Origin: Haloarcula japonica DSM 6131
Lineage (GTDB): Archaea; Halobacteriota; Halobacteria; Halobacteriales; Haloarculaceae
NCBI RefSeq assembly: GCF_000336635.1
Contig: NZ_AOLY01000009.1
Coordinates: 343,641 to 395,074 of the forward strand
Reading direction: 5' to 3'
Length of the DNA stretch: 51,434 nucleotides
Part shown: one piece after another, positions 1 through 8,380 of the stretch
Position numbering within the stretch: position 1 is the stretch's first letter
How the letters are laid out: each line of letters opens with the position of its first letter
The notes under the pieces: generated by a model
Databases searched by the model: none
Seen by the model: only the letters and a program-made list of their open reading frames with translations
What the model was told of the DNA's origin: nothing
Made by a program: the position numbers and the translations under genes

Positions 1-34
1 CCCTCGCGCCATCAGAGATGTGTATAAGAGACAG
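1..34. other. Sequencing-library adapter left on the contig end
   Basis: Bases 16-34 are the 19-base Nextera (Tn5) transposase mosaic end, AGATGTGTATAAGAGACAG. Bases 1-15 match the 3' end of the Roche 454 primer A that ends in CGCGCCATCAG. The two are joined exactly as in a 454-compatible Nextera library. The genome starts at base 35. The stop codon that appears to end the first minus-strand gene, and its last six residues (VSYTHL), are read from this adapter and are artefacts. Confidence 0.96.
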
Positions 35-1286
35 GTGGTCGAACCGCGGGAGAGAAAAGCGTCACGTCGACCATCTCCCCCTCGGCAAGGTAGTCAGTCC
101 CCGGCGGCACGTCGACGAAGCCGTCGGCGTCGACGAGGCTCGTCGTCGCGCCGCTACCCTTGTCGACAGGGTAGACCAGCAGTGACCCGGATTCGTCCTC
201 GACTAGTCCGGCCGGCATGAGGCGTCTGCGCCCCTCGCCGTAGCGCTCCTGGACTGCTATCGTGCCAGACACCGTTGCTGTCTGTGGCGGGTCCCGCCCG
301 GCGGCATCCCGGACCGCCGGGGCGACGAAGGTTTGGAAGATAGTCAGTGCCGACACTGGATACCCTGGCAGACCGACGTACGCCGAGTCGCCGATAGTGC
401 CGACGAGCATCGGCTTGCCGGGTTTGACGGCGACGCCATGGAGCCTGAGTTCGCCCCGTTCCTCGATGACGCGGTAGATGACGTCGACCGCACTGGCGCT
501 GGTCGACCCCGACGAGAGGACGAGGTCACACTCGTCGGCGGCCTCGTGGAGCAACCGCTCCATCTCCGCGTAGTCGTCGCCGGCGTGGGGGTACATCACC
601 GGGTCGCCGCCGGCCTCCGCGACCGCGCCGGCCAGCGTGTAGCTGTTCACGTCGTATATCTCGCCGGCGGCGCTGTCGAGGGGGTTGCCCGGTCGGACGA
701 GTTCGTCGCCGGTCGAGAGGATGCCGACCTGTGGTCGGCCACGTACCGGGACCTCGTCGACGCCCAGCGCCGACAGGAGACCGATTTCCCGTGGCGTGAC
801 GCGCGTTCCGGGGCCGAGTGCGCGCGCCCCAGCCGCGATGTCCGCGCCGGCGAGCATCACGTTGTCTCCGGGCGCGACGGACGTGCGTACCTCAACCCCG
901 TCGTCAGTCTCGGTCGTTCGCTCGACCATCACGACGGCGTCCGCGCCGGGTGGCATCACCGCCCCAGTAGAGATTTCGGCGACCGAACCGGACTCGACGG
1001 TCACGTCGGGCTCCTCGCCCGCGTGGACCTCACCGACGACTGACAGCGCCACCGGGTCGGCCTCGTCAGCGCCAAAGGTGTCTCTGGCGTGGACGGCGTA
1101 GCCGTCCATGCTCGCGCGGTCGAATCCCGGTACGTCGATGTCGGCGTCGACCCGCTCTGCGAGAACGCGGTCGCGAGCGTTGTCCAGCGGAACGGTCTCC
1201 GGGTCGGGGTCGATGTTGAGGCCCGCGACGACCTCGTGGGCCTTTTCGGGCGACGCGAGGTCGCGGAACTCCCGTCGGTCGCTCAC
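35..1286 (-). CDS. moeA: Molybdopterin molybdenumtransferase MoeA paralogue, 3' end missing
   Basis: MoeA inserts molybdate into adenylylated molybdopterin, the last step of molybdenum cofactor synthesis in the cytoplasm. The MoeA N-terminal motif (DRASMDGYAVHA), the STGDELV motif of the MoCF-binding domain, and GVAVKPGKPM with GLPGYPVSA are all visible. The usual glycine-rich TTGGxSxG loop is replaced by SSGSTSASAVD, which suggests the divergent paralogue that in many archaea carries an extra C-terminal periplasmic-binding-like domain. About 420 residues remain, which covers the MoeA core, and the chain then runs into the adapter; a fused C-terminal domain may be lost. I chose the GTG at 1284-1286, which overlaps the TGA of the upstream moeA (GTGA). 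A GTG at 1295 is an alternative. Confidence 0.9.
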
Positions 1287-2503
1287 TGTGACCACTCCCA
1301 GTCCTCGACGGTCACGGTGTCACCGGCGTCGTACCCCTCCACGGACTCCGGCACGACAACCCAGCCATCGGCCAGCGCGACACTCGAAAGGACGCCGGAG
1401 CCGCTGGCCCGCGTCGGTGTCGCGGTCGTTCCGTCGCCGTCTTCCTCGTGCAGCTCCACCCGGGCGTAGGTCCGTGTTCCCGGCTCACTGGCGATCTTCC
1501 GCGTCAGTTCGGCTTCGGTCGTCGGCGGCTCGGTCGATGGGAGGTGGCCGGCCCGACGGAGCGCCGGCCGGAGGAACTGGACGGCGTTGACGATGCAGGC
1601 GACCGGATAGCCAGGGAGCATGAGAATCGGCGTCCCCTCGACCACGCCCAGCGCGACCGGATGACCCGGCTTCAGCGCGACACCGTGGACCAGCACCTCG
1701 CCGATTCCGTCGACGACCTCCGGCAACAGGTCGCGCTCGCCGACGGAGGACCCCCCGGTCGTCACGACGATGTCGTGGTCGAGGTCGTCACTGATGGCCG
1801 CCCGAAGCGCGTCCACGTCGTCGGTAACGATGTCGCGGTAGGTCGCGTCGCCGCCCCAGCGCTCGACGTACTGGGTGACGGTCTGGCCGTTCGTCTCGAT
1901 AACCTGGCCCGGCGCGGGGTCATCCTGGACTAGTTCTTCCCCGGTCGGAATCACGCTGACGGTCGGCCGTTCGTACACCTCGACAGTGTCGTTCCCAACC
2001 GATTTCAACAGCCCCAGGTCCGACGGGCGGAGTCGGTGGCCCGCCTCGTACAGGGTCTGCCCCTCCGCTACGTCCTCGCCGACAGGCGCGACGTTCTCCC
2101 CGCCCGCGACCGCGTCGAAAACAGTCACGCTATCGCCGGTCACCTCGGTCTCCTCGACCATCACGACGGCGTCGGCACCCTCTGGGAGTTCGCTCCCTGT
2201 GTGTACGCGGGCCGCCGTTCCCGTGGTCACTGTCTCGCCGACCCGGAGCGACTCCGGCGACCGCTGACTCGCGCCGAAGGTGTCCTCTGCTTTGACGGCG
2301 AAGCCGTCCATCGCCGCCCGACGGTAGTGGGGCACCGCCCGTTCGGCGGTAATCGGCGTCACAACGACGCGCTCGTCCGCGTCGCGGAGCGGCACCTGTT
2401 CCGTCCGTCCAAGCGGCGTCACGGCGTCCAGCAGCGTCTCCCTGGCCACCGTCACCGGCGTTCGGTCCTTGAACCCGGCCGACTTGCGGGACTCGTTGCT
2501 CAT
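1283..2503 (-). CDS. moeA: Molybdopterin molybdenumtransferase MoeA, full length
   Basis: This is a standard-length MoeA of 406 residues, acting in molybdenum cofactor synthesis. The N-terminal RRAAMDGFAVKA motif, the PTGEELV motif and the canonical loop TTGGSSVGERDLL are present, followed by GVALKPGHPVALG and MLPGYPVA. The loop is the normal family form, unlike that of the downstream paralogue. The start is the ATG at 2503; a GTG 21 bases upstream is less likely. It overlaps the next moeA by four bases, so the two are probably co-transcribed and translationally coupled. Confidence 0.93.
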   Translation of the reverse strand: MSNESRKSAGFKDRTPVTVARETLLDAVTPLGRTEQVPLRDADERVVVTPITAERAVPHYRRAAMDGFAVKAEDTFGASQRSPESLRVGETVTTGTAARVHTGSELPEGADAVVMVEETEVTGDSVTVFDAVAGGENVAPVGEDVAEGQTLYEAGHRLRPSDLGLLKSVGNDTVEVYERPTVSVIPTGEELVQDDPAPGQVIETNGQTVTQYVERWGGDATYRDIVTDDVDALRAAISDDLDHDIVVTTGGSSVGERDLLPEVVDGIGEVLVHGVALKPGHPVALGVVEGTPILMLPGYPVACIVNAVQFLRPALRRAGHLPSTEPPTTEAELTRKIASEPGTRTYARVELHEEDGDGTTATPTRASGSGVLSSVALADGWVVVPESVEGYDAGDTVTVEDWEWSQ

Positions 2504-2571
2504 GGTAGTACGAATGGCCGACACACCAAAAAGCTCGTCAGGTTCAGGGGGCTGCGGTCGGAAGCGAACGT

Positions 2572-2730
2572 ATGGCTGAGTCGGAACTGTGCTGTCGCCT
2601 CTGCGGGAGCAAACTCTCGACGGGACTGGTCGCGACCGACAGCCGCCACTGCTGCCTCAATTCGACGCCTATCGCCGGGACATGCCCCGAACACGGGCCG
2701 GTCGGGCCGCACCACATTGTCGAGGAATAG
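2572..2730 (+). CDS. Small zinc-finger protein, 52 residues
   Basis: An ATG at 2572 opens a 52-residue frame ending in TAG at 2730. It has a CCxLCG knuckle (Cys7, Cys8, Cys11), a second Cys pair (27, 28) and a CPEHGP motif (Cys38, His41). This is typical of the many haloarchaeal micro-proteins with one zinc finger. Function is unknown. It is divergent from moeA, with 68 bases between the starts, and sits 53 bases before the membrane protein gene. Cysteine density in an otherwise Cys-poor haloarchaeal proteome supports coding. Confidence 0.7.
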   Translation: MAESELCCRLCGSKLSTGLVATDSRHCCLNSTPIAGTCPEHGPVGPHHIVEE

Positions 2731-2782
2731 CAAGGCCGAGCGTCGCGGAGGTTCAAGTACGGAAACGGATCCACGTCTCAGT

Positions 2783-4009
2783 GTGCTCCCCGGACCTCCT
2801 GCCGCTGACCCGACAGCAACACTCGTGCTACTCGCTGCGGTCGGGGCGGGAGTCGGCCTCGGAACGCTCAGCGGGCTCGTGCCGGGGCTACACGCCAACA
2901 CGTTCGCGCTGCTGCTCGCCGCCGCCGCGAGTAGCCTGCCCGGCCCGCGGCTCTACGTCGGCGTGGCGATGCTTTCAGCCGGCGTGACACACACCTTTCT
3001 CGACGTGATTCCGGCGCTGGCGCTGGGGGTGCCGGACCCGGCGATGGCGGCCAGCGCGCTGCCGAGTCACCAGTTAGTCATCGAGGGACGGGGCCGGGAG
3101 GCGCTTCGGCTGTCAGCGCTGGGGAGCGGGTTAGCCGTGTTGTTTGCCGTCCCGCTCGCGATTCCGCTTACTCTGCTGATGGAACGGATGTATCCACTGC
3201 TTCGACCGTGGCTGTCGGTGCTTCTCGCGGGGGTCGCTGTCCTCCTCGTCGTGACGGAGCACGGCCGCCGCCAGCAGGCCGGTGCGGCGTGTTCGCTCGC
3301 CGCGAGCGGGGTGCTCGGCATCGCCCTGCTCGACGCGCCGGTAACCGGTGTGTTGCCTGTGTCGGACGTGCTGGTCCCGCTGTTTTCGGGGCTGTTCGGC
3401 GCACCGGTGCTGCTGGCCGCTATCGAGGGGGAGGGCGTCCCACCACAAGCCGATGCGACGGTGACCACGCCGCGGCGAACGGTCAGCCTTCTCGCGGGCA
3501 TCGGCACGCTCTGTGGTGGCGCTGTCGGCTACATTCCGGGCGTCTCCAGCGCTATCGCAGCGACGCTGGCACTGGGACTAGTCTCACATAAGGGGCCGCG
3601 GGCGTTCATTGTGACGACGAGTGGCGTCAACACGGCGACAGCGGTGTTTGCGCTGTTCGCGCTCATCTCGCTCGGGACGCCCCGAACCGGCGTCCTTGTT
3701 GCACTTGACAAAGCCGAGGTACCGCTTGTGCTCCCGGCGCTGCTCGCTGCGGTCGCTATCGCCGCCGTCGCTGGCGCGCTACTCGTCCCGACGCTGGGGG
3801 ACCGCTACCTCCGAACTGTCGGTCGGCTGGACCCAACACACCTCTCGCTGTCGGTGATTTCGGTACTCGTCTGTCTCTCCGCGCTCTTCGCTGGCCTCGT
3901 CGGTATCGGCGCGTTCGGGGCCGCGACCGCAGTGGGCCACCTTCCCCCGAAGTTCGGGGCCCGGCGGGCAACCCTGATGGGGGTGTTACTCGTCCCGCTG
4001 GCGCTATAG
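2783..4009 (+). CDS. TctA-family (COG1784-like) integral membrane protein
   Basis: The protein of about 408 residues has some ten hydrophobic segments and a glycine-rich start (GTLSGLVPGLHANT) repeated in form later (GAVGYIPGVSSAIA). This is the duplicated signature of the TctA permease superfamily. The archaeal branch (COG1784) is an uncharacterised predicted membrane protein lacking the other TctBC components, and none are seen here. The frame is open much further upstream, but the moeA promoter region and zinc-finger gene occupy that stretch. I therefore take the GTG at 2783, which gives the family length; the GTG at 2825 is possible. Its 3' end lies in a tandem repeat shared with the convergent corA. 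Confidence 0.82.
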   Translation: MLPGPPAADPTATLVLLAAVGAGVGLGTLSGLVPGLHANTFALLLAAAASSLPGPRLYVGVAMLSAGVTHTFLDVIPALALGVPDPAMAASALPSHQLVIEGRGREALRLSALGSGLAVLFAVPLAIPLTLLMERMYPLLRPWLSVLLAGVAVLLVVTEHGRRQQAGAACSLAASGVLGIALLDAPVTGVLPVSDVLVPLFSGLFGAPVLLAAIEGEGVPPQADATVTTPRRTVSLLAGIGTLCGGAVGYIPGVSSAIAATLALGLVSHKGPRAFIVTTSGVNTATAVFALFALISLGTPRTGVLVALDKAEVPLVLPALLAAVAIAAVAGALLVPTLGDRYLRTVGRLDPTHLSLSVISVLVCLSALFAGLVGIGAFGAATAVGHLPPKFGARRATLMGVLLVPLAL

Positions 4010-4045
4010 GTAGCCCCGCTGGCGCTATAGGTAGCCCCGCTGGCG
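3994..4045. repeat. 21-base tandem repeat, 2.5 copies, across two convergent stop codons
   Basis: Units start at 3994, 4015 and 4036 (partial), with a perfect 21-base period. Each full unit contains the palindrome CTATAG, which reads as a TAG stop on both strands. The plus-strand membrane gene stops at 4007-4009 in the first unit, and corA on the minus strand stops at 4025-4027 in the second. Confidence 0.95.
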
Positions 4046-5002
4046 GAAATGAGCGAGCAAGACGGCGACGACGATCACCATCCCGATCATCACCGCGGGA
4101 TAGCCGAACGCCCAGCCCAGCTCCGGCATATTGTACGGGCTGTCGGCGAAGTTCATCCCGTAGATACCGACGACGAACGTCAGCGGGATGAAGATCGTCG
4201 CCACGACGGTCAGCACTTTCATCACCTCGTTTGTCGACTGGGACACCGTGTTCAGGTAGATGTCCCGCGCCCCAGCCACCAGGTCGCGGTAGGTCTCGGT
4301 CAGGTCGACAATCTGGATCAGATGGTCGTACACGTCCCGGAAGTATTTCTCCGTCTGTGGCTGGATCTGTTTGGGGTCGCCACGGGCGAGCACACCGATT
4401 GCCTCCCGCGCGGGCCAGACCTGTTTGCGGAAGGACAGCAGGTCGCGACGGACGTCGTTGATCCGTTCAAGCGTCTCGATATCGGTGGAGATGGTCACTT
4501 CCTCCTCGATCTGTTCGATATCGGTCTCGATCTCGTCCAGCAGGTCGAAGTACGCGTCGACGATGACGTCGATGACTCGGTAGGCCGTGAAATCCGGGCC
4601 GCGGTGGAGAAGTCGCTCGTCCCCGCGGCCGACAGCGTCCATCACGCGCTGGACGGACGGGACGGTCCCTGTCGACAGCGTGACGACCCAGTCGGGGCCG
4701 ATAAAGAGGCCGAGCGGCGTTGTTTTCACCTCCTTGTCGAACGTCGTATCGCCGGGCGTGAGCGACGCGGACTTGACGAGCACGAACGTGTAGGCGTTGA
4801 ACTCCTGGACGTTGGCCCGGACGTCGTTCTTGATGTCTTCGATAGCCAGCGAGTGGAGGTCGAAGGCGGAGCTGACAGTCTCAACCTCGTCGGGTGTCGC
4901 GTCGGTGACGTGAACCCACGTCGTCCCGACAGCGGTTCGGGCGGCCGCCAGGTCCTCGTACGCTATCGCCTGTCCGTCGGCGTACACCACTGTGGAGATC
5001 AC
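4025..5002 (-). CDS. corA: CorA-type magnesium/cobalt transporter
   Basis: CorA is a pentameric divalent-cation channel of the cell membrane. This 325-residue protein has the long acidic and helical cytoplasmic domain, then two C-terminal membrane helices separated by the diagnostic YGMNF loop (GMN motif), and a short basic C-terminus. Length fits the family. The start is a GTG at 5000-5002 that overlaps the TGA of the upstream small membrane protein, which points to coupled translation. The C-terminus falls in the tandem repeat described at 3994. Confidence 0.95.
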   Translation of the reverse strand: MISTVVYADGQAIAYEDLAAARTAVGTTWVHVTDATPDEVETVSSAFDLHSLAIEDIKNDVRANVQEFNAYTFVLVKSASLTPGDTTFDKEVKTTPLGLFIGPDWVVTLSTGTVPSVQRVMDAVGRGDERLLHRGPDFTAYRVIDVIVDAYFDLLDEIETDIEQIEEEVTISTDIETLERINDVRRDLLSFRKQVWPAREAIGVLARGDPKQIQPQTEKYFRDVYDHLIQIVDLTETYRDLVAGARDIYLNTVSQSTNEVMKVLTVVATIFIPLTFVVGIYGMNFADSPYNMPELGWAFGYPAVMIGMVIVVAVLLAHFRQRGYL

Positions 5003-5169
5003 GGTGTGTCCTCCGTCGGCGTGGCGTGGCCGACAGCCGCCACCGTCAGCCCGACCATGACCGCTGTTACTGACGCGGACCGGCCGAGATAGGCGACGCT
5101 CGTCCCGACGGCGTAGCCGACGATCCCGACGAGCGTGAGCACCACACCGGCGACAAACAGCCGATTCAT
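4999..5169 (-). CDS. Small two-helix membrane protein preceding corA
   Basis: A 56-residue frame starting with ATG at 5169 and overlapping the corA start by four bases (GTGA). It has two hydrophobic segments (about residues 4-26 and 34-48) and a short polar C-terminus. I know no function for it. The overlap makes an operon with corA very likely, so a role as partner or modulator of CorA is a reasonable guess only. Confidence 0.72.
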   Translation of the reverse strand: MNRLFVAGVVLTLVGIVGYAVGTSVAYLGRSASVTAVMVGLTVAAVGHATPTEDTP

Positions 5170-5212
5170 GCCTTCGTCATCACTGGCCCGAAAGAAAACA
5201 GTGTCCCCGCAG

Positions 5213-5854
5213 TCAGTTGCCCGAATGCGAAAGGCCGCCAAGCAGCGTATCGACACGCGGCCCCTCACGGTCGTCGATCCGTTCCGGGTAGACGGCGACG
5301 GCGACGACCACGTCGCCCTCGTGTTCGAAGCTCGTGAGATGAAGTAGGACATCGACTTCCTGGCCCTCGATAGTCGTCGTCCCGGAGAACACGGCCACCT
5401 CACGGGACTCGCCGAGCGCGTCCACCGAGCGGTTACGTTCGAACTGGACGTCGTTGATCTGGTCGTTCCGGCTGGCGACTTCTTCGACGAGTCGTTCGTT
5501 GGACCAGCTGGCGGCTGGGTTCAGCGTCTGTCCCGCCACGCTGGCGCTGGGCGTCGAGAAGACGATGAACCGCCCGGCGTTGACATCGCCGACCGGTCCG
5601 AGGTCGATGCCGCGCTCATACTGTCGGATGTGGTTCGTGACACGAATCGTCCGCTCCTGCCCGGCAACGGTGACCGTCCGCTCGATGGTTTGTTCGTCAG
5701 CCATCGACTGCTCGTAGCCAGTCTCTTCGAGCGCACTGTCGCTGACTGATGCCGGTGCGGAGTCGAATTCCACTGTCTCCCCGGTTATCAGGCCGACACA
5801 GCCCGACGAGACGACGAGTAACCCGACGAGAAGCGTGAGGATGCCCTTTCGCAT
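5213..5854 (-). CDS. Haloarchaeal lipoprotein, DUF6517-like
   Basis: The 213-residue protein begins with a basic residue pair, a hydrophobic stretch and a lipobox ending in SSGC near residue 20, so it is predicted to be exported and lipid-anchored at the outer face of the membrane. The rest is a soluble beta-rich domain with a TVTVAGQERTIRVTN segment and a late DVLLHLTSFEHEGDVVVAVAVYP segment. From memory this matches haloarchaeal family DUF6517, whose function is unknown. The ATG at 5854 was chosen because it places the signal sequence at the N-terminus; the frame stays open upstream without signal-like sequence. Confidence 0.75.
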   Translation of the reverse strand: MRKGILTLLVGLLVVSSGCVGLITGETVEFDSAPASVSDSALEETGYEQSMADEQTIERTVTVAGQERTIRVTNHIRQYERGIDLGPVGDVNAGRFIVFSTPSASVAGQTLNPAASWSNERLVEEVASRNDQINDVQFERNRSVDALGESREVAVFSGTTTIEGQEVDVLLHLTSFEHEGDVVVAVAVYPERIDDREGPRVDTLLGGLSHSGN

Positions 5855-5957
5855 TGTTGTTCCTACACTGTGTCCAGTATATAAAATACTTGGCCGGCCA
5901 AGGTGTTTCCTGAGGTACAAAACAGTCAGGGCACGTCCAAAACCGGTCGTTCAACCC

Positions 5958-7436
5958 TCAGAGCCGGTAGGTCGTCCCGTCGTCGGTGTCCTGCACTTCG
6001 ACGCCGAGCGCTTCGAGTTCGTCCCGGAGTTCGTCGGCGCGTTCGTAGTTACCGGCGTCCCGTTCCTGTTTACGGATATTCAGAACCAGGTCAACGACGT
6101 CACCGGCCAGCGATACGTCGCCACTGTTGTCGTCGCCGAACGCCAGCCCGAGGATGCCGCCGCCGAACTCCTCGAACGTCTCGACGGCGCGTCGGAGCCC
6201 CTGGTAGTCCCGTCGTTCGTGGGCATCCAGGTGGGTATTCACTGCGGCCGTCAAGTCGAGCAGCGCGGTCATCGCTTCCCGCGTGTTGAAGTCGTCGTTC
6301 ATCGCCTCCTCGAACGCCGAGCGGGCGTCGTCGACGGCCCCGCGCAGGGACTCGTCGGACATCTTCGCGTAGGCGTCAACGTCGTCGCAGGCCTCGACCG
6401 CACGCTCGTAACCGCGAGAGAGGCGATCCCAGCGCTCCTCGGCCTCCGCGATGGTCTCGTCGCTGTAGGTGGCCCGCGAGGTGTAGGCCGTCGACAGCAG
6501 GAAGGTCCGGAGCACGTCGGGACCGAACTCCTCGACGGCATCGGCGACGGCGAAGTAGTTGCCAAGCGAGGAGGACATCTTCTCCTCCTCTGTTTCCAGC
6601 AGGCGGACGTGGAGCCAGTACTTCGCGAACTGCTGGCCGGTCGCCGCCTCGCTCTGTGCCACCTCGTTTTCGTGGTGGGGAAAGACAAGGTCTTGCCCGC
6701 CGACGTGGATGTCGATGGATTCGTCGAGGTGGGTCATCGACATCGCCGAGCACTCGATGTGCCAGCCGGGTCGCCCCTCGCCCCACGGCGAGTCCCATGT
6801 CTGAGCAGTCTGGCAGGCTTCTTCGGCGGATGCGGCCTCGGGATGTTGATGTTCGGCGATGTCTGCCGGGTCGACGCCGCCGGCCTTCCAGAGCGCAAAG
6901 TCTGCAGGGTGGCGCTTCTCCCCTTCGGTGTCTGTGCCCTGTGATTCGATGTCGTCGACGGACTGATTCGAGAGCTTCCCGTAGTCCTCGAAACTGGTCA
7001 CGTCGAAGTAGACGGACCCGTTCTGCTCGTAGGCGTGGCCCTGTTCGACGAGTCGCTCGACGAGGTCGATAATTTCGGGAACGTGCTCGGAGACGCGGGG
7101 ATACACCTCCGCGCGGCCGAGGTTGAGCGACCGCATGTCCTCGATGACCTGCTGGACGTAGTGGCGGGCCACGTCAGCCTCGCTGTCGCCGTCCTCGCCG
7201 ACGCGGGCGACGATCTTCTCGTTGATGTCGGTGAGGTTCTCGACGTGGTGGACGTCGTAGCCCAAGTGGTCGAGCCAGCGGGCCATCACATCGACGTGGA
7301 CCCACCCCCGCGCGTGCCCGAGGTGCGGCGGGTCGGAGGTCGTCAGCCCGCAGTAGTACAGCAACACGGAGTCGGGGTCGCGCGGCTCGAAGGGCTCTTT
7401 CTCACCGGTCAACGTGTTCGTCACGCGAAGCGTCAT
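5958..7436 (-). CDS. cysS: Cysteine--tRNA ligase
   Basis: Charges tRNA-Cys with cysteine in the cytoplasm. The 492-residue protein has the class I signatures: HLGH at residues 38-41 (HIGH box) just after zinc ligand Cys29, the WHIECSAMS segment with another zinc-ligand Cys, HHENEVAQSE, and EKMSSSLGN (KMSKS loop). A helical C-terminal DALR-like region follows, ending in a LRDELEALGVEVQDT segment typical of CysS. The ATG at 7436 fits the normal family start (MTLRVTNTLTG). It is 47 bases from the next minus-strand gene upstream. Confidence 0.97.
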   Translation of the reverse strand: MTLRVTNTLTGEKEPFEPRDPDSVLLYYCGLTTSDPPHLGHARGWVHVDVMARWLDHLGYDVHHVENLTDINEKIVARVGEDGDSEADVARHYVQQVIEDMRSLNLGRAEVYPRVSEHVPEIIDLVERLVEQGHAYEQNGSVYFDVTSFEDYGKLSNQSVDDIESQGTDTEGEKRHPADFALWKAGGVDPADIAEHQHPEAASAEEACQTAQTWDSPWGEGRPGWHIECSAMSMTHLDESIDIHVGGQDLVFPHHENEVAQSEAATGQQFAKYWLHVRLLETEEEKMSSSLGNYFAVADAVEEFGPDVLRTFLLSTAYTSRATYSDETIAEAEERWDRLSRGYERAVEACDDVDAYAKMSDESLRGAVDDARSAFEEAMNDDFNTREAMTALLDLTAAVNTHLDAHERRDYQGLRRAVETFEEFGGGILGLAFGDDNSGDVSLAGDVVDLVLNIRKQERDAGNYERADELRDELEALGVEVQDTDDGTTYRL

Positions 7437-7483
7437 TACCGGGAGCAACTGGGGCCGCCCGCTTTAAGCCGTCGGAAGGCGAT

Positions 7484-7969
7484 TCATCCCTGTACGACAG
7501 CCTCGACTGTCCGGAGCGCGTCCGGTCCCGCACGGCGACTGACCACCACGACGAGCGCGTCGTCGGTGACGCCGGCGGCCTCGACCGAGACGTCGGTCGC
7601 TCGCAGGCGTCCCAGCACCTGGGCCAGCGCTCCCGAGGAGAGGTCACCGGAGGCGACGATACCCGTCAACGAGCCAGCGCCGTCGGCGAAGGTGGCGTCG
7701 CCGACCGCGAGGACGGCACTCGACTCAGCGTCGGGCGACTCGACCCGACCGAGCCCGCTCTCCATGGACACGCGGGCGTCGCTCTCGTGGACCGGCCCGT
7801 CGTCCAGCTCCTCGGCGAACCGGCGGAGTGCGGTCGCAATGGCCTCTTCTTCGCCGTCAACGTCGAGCGTGCGCGCGGCAGCGGTGTAGTTGACGACGCC
7901 GGCCCGAAGTGCGTCGTAGAGAAAGGGGCGCTCGCGGACGGCGTCTCTGGTCGCAGCTGCGAGTGACAT
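7484..7969 (-). CDS. Conserved haloarchaeal protein next to cysS (DUF7523-like)
   Basis: A 161-residue protein. The first half looks like a helical, helix-turn-helix-like domain (FLYDALRAGVVNYTAAARTL), and the second half alternates strands and helices as in an ACT-like regulatory fold (LTGIVASGDLSSGALAQVL, DDALVVVVSRRAG). From memory it resembles family DUF7523. The function is unknown. It lies directly upstream of cysS in the same direction and is probably co-transcribed. Start ATG at 7969. Confidence 0.75.
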   Translation of the reverse strand: MSLAAATRDAVRERPFLYDALRAGVVNYTAAARTLDVDGEEEAIATALRRFAEELDDGPVHESDARVSMESGLGRVESPDAESSAVLAVGDATFADGAGSLTGIVASGDLSSGALAQVLGRLRATDVSVEAAGVTDDALVVVVSRRAGPDALRTVEAVVQG

Positions 7970-8120
7970 TGGCGTCGGCCACGGACGGCGCGGGCAAAAG
8001 CGGTTCCATCGGATACCGGACGAGAGCGGTCCCATAGAATTGGGGGCCGCTCCCAGCGGGTGAGAACAGCCACGGGGGATTGTCCCCCTAGACGCTCACT
8101 CTCTACATGAGGGAAGGACA

Positions 8121-8279
8121 ATGGCTATTGCACAACGCGAACGGCAGGTGTTCGGACAGCCCCTGAAAACGGCGGAACGAGTCATCGGTGGCCTCGTCGT
8201 AGCCGCCGGCGCACTGGGACACGCCGCGCTGCTGGCGGCCGCCGCACTGCTGTTCTACGTCCTCCTGTTCGGGCTGTGA
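8121..8279 (+). CDS. Small single-span membrane protein, 52 residues
   Basis: ATG at 8121, TGA at 8277-8279. The N-terminal half is polar (MAIAQRERQVFGQPLKTAER) and the second half is one long hydrophobic, alanine/leucine-rich segment ending at the C-terminus. It is a predicted membrane micro-protein of unknown function, about 100 bases ahead of cbiX in the same direction. Confidence is limited by its size. Confidence 0.6.
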   Translation: MAIAQRERQVFGQPLKTAERVIGGLVVAAGALGHAALLAAAALLFYVLLFGL

Positions 8280-8380
8280 CCGAATGGAAACGGTCGGAAA
8301 CCACTCGTCTTCCGCGTTCGAACCCGGCTATCCACACGGCCAACGAAGGCCCTAAGGACGACTCGCTCCAACCGGAGGGT

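Noticed and set aside
2036..2782. Long N-terminal extension of the TctA-family gene
   Set aside because: The frame is open, but it lies opposite moeA and over the zinc-finger gene. Its residues are basic and unlike a haloarchaeal protein. The GTG at 2783 gives the family length.
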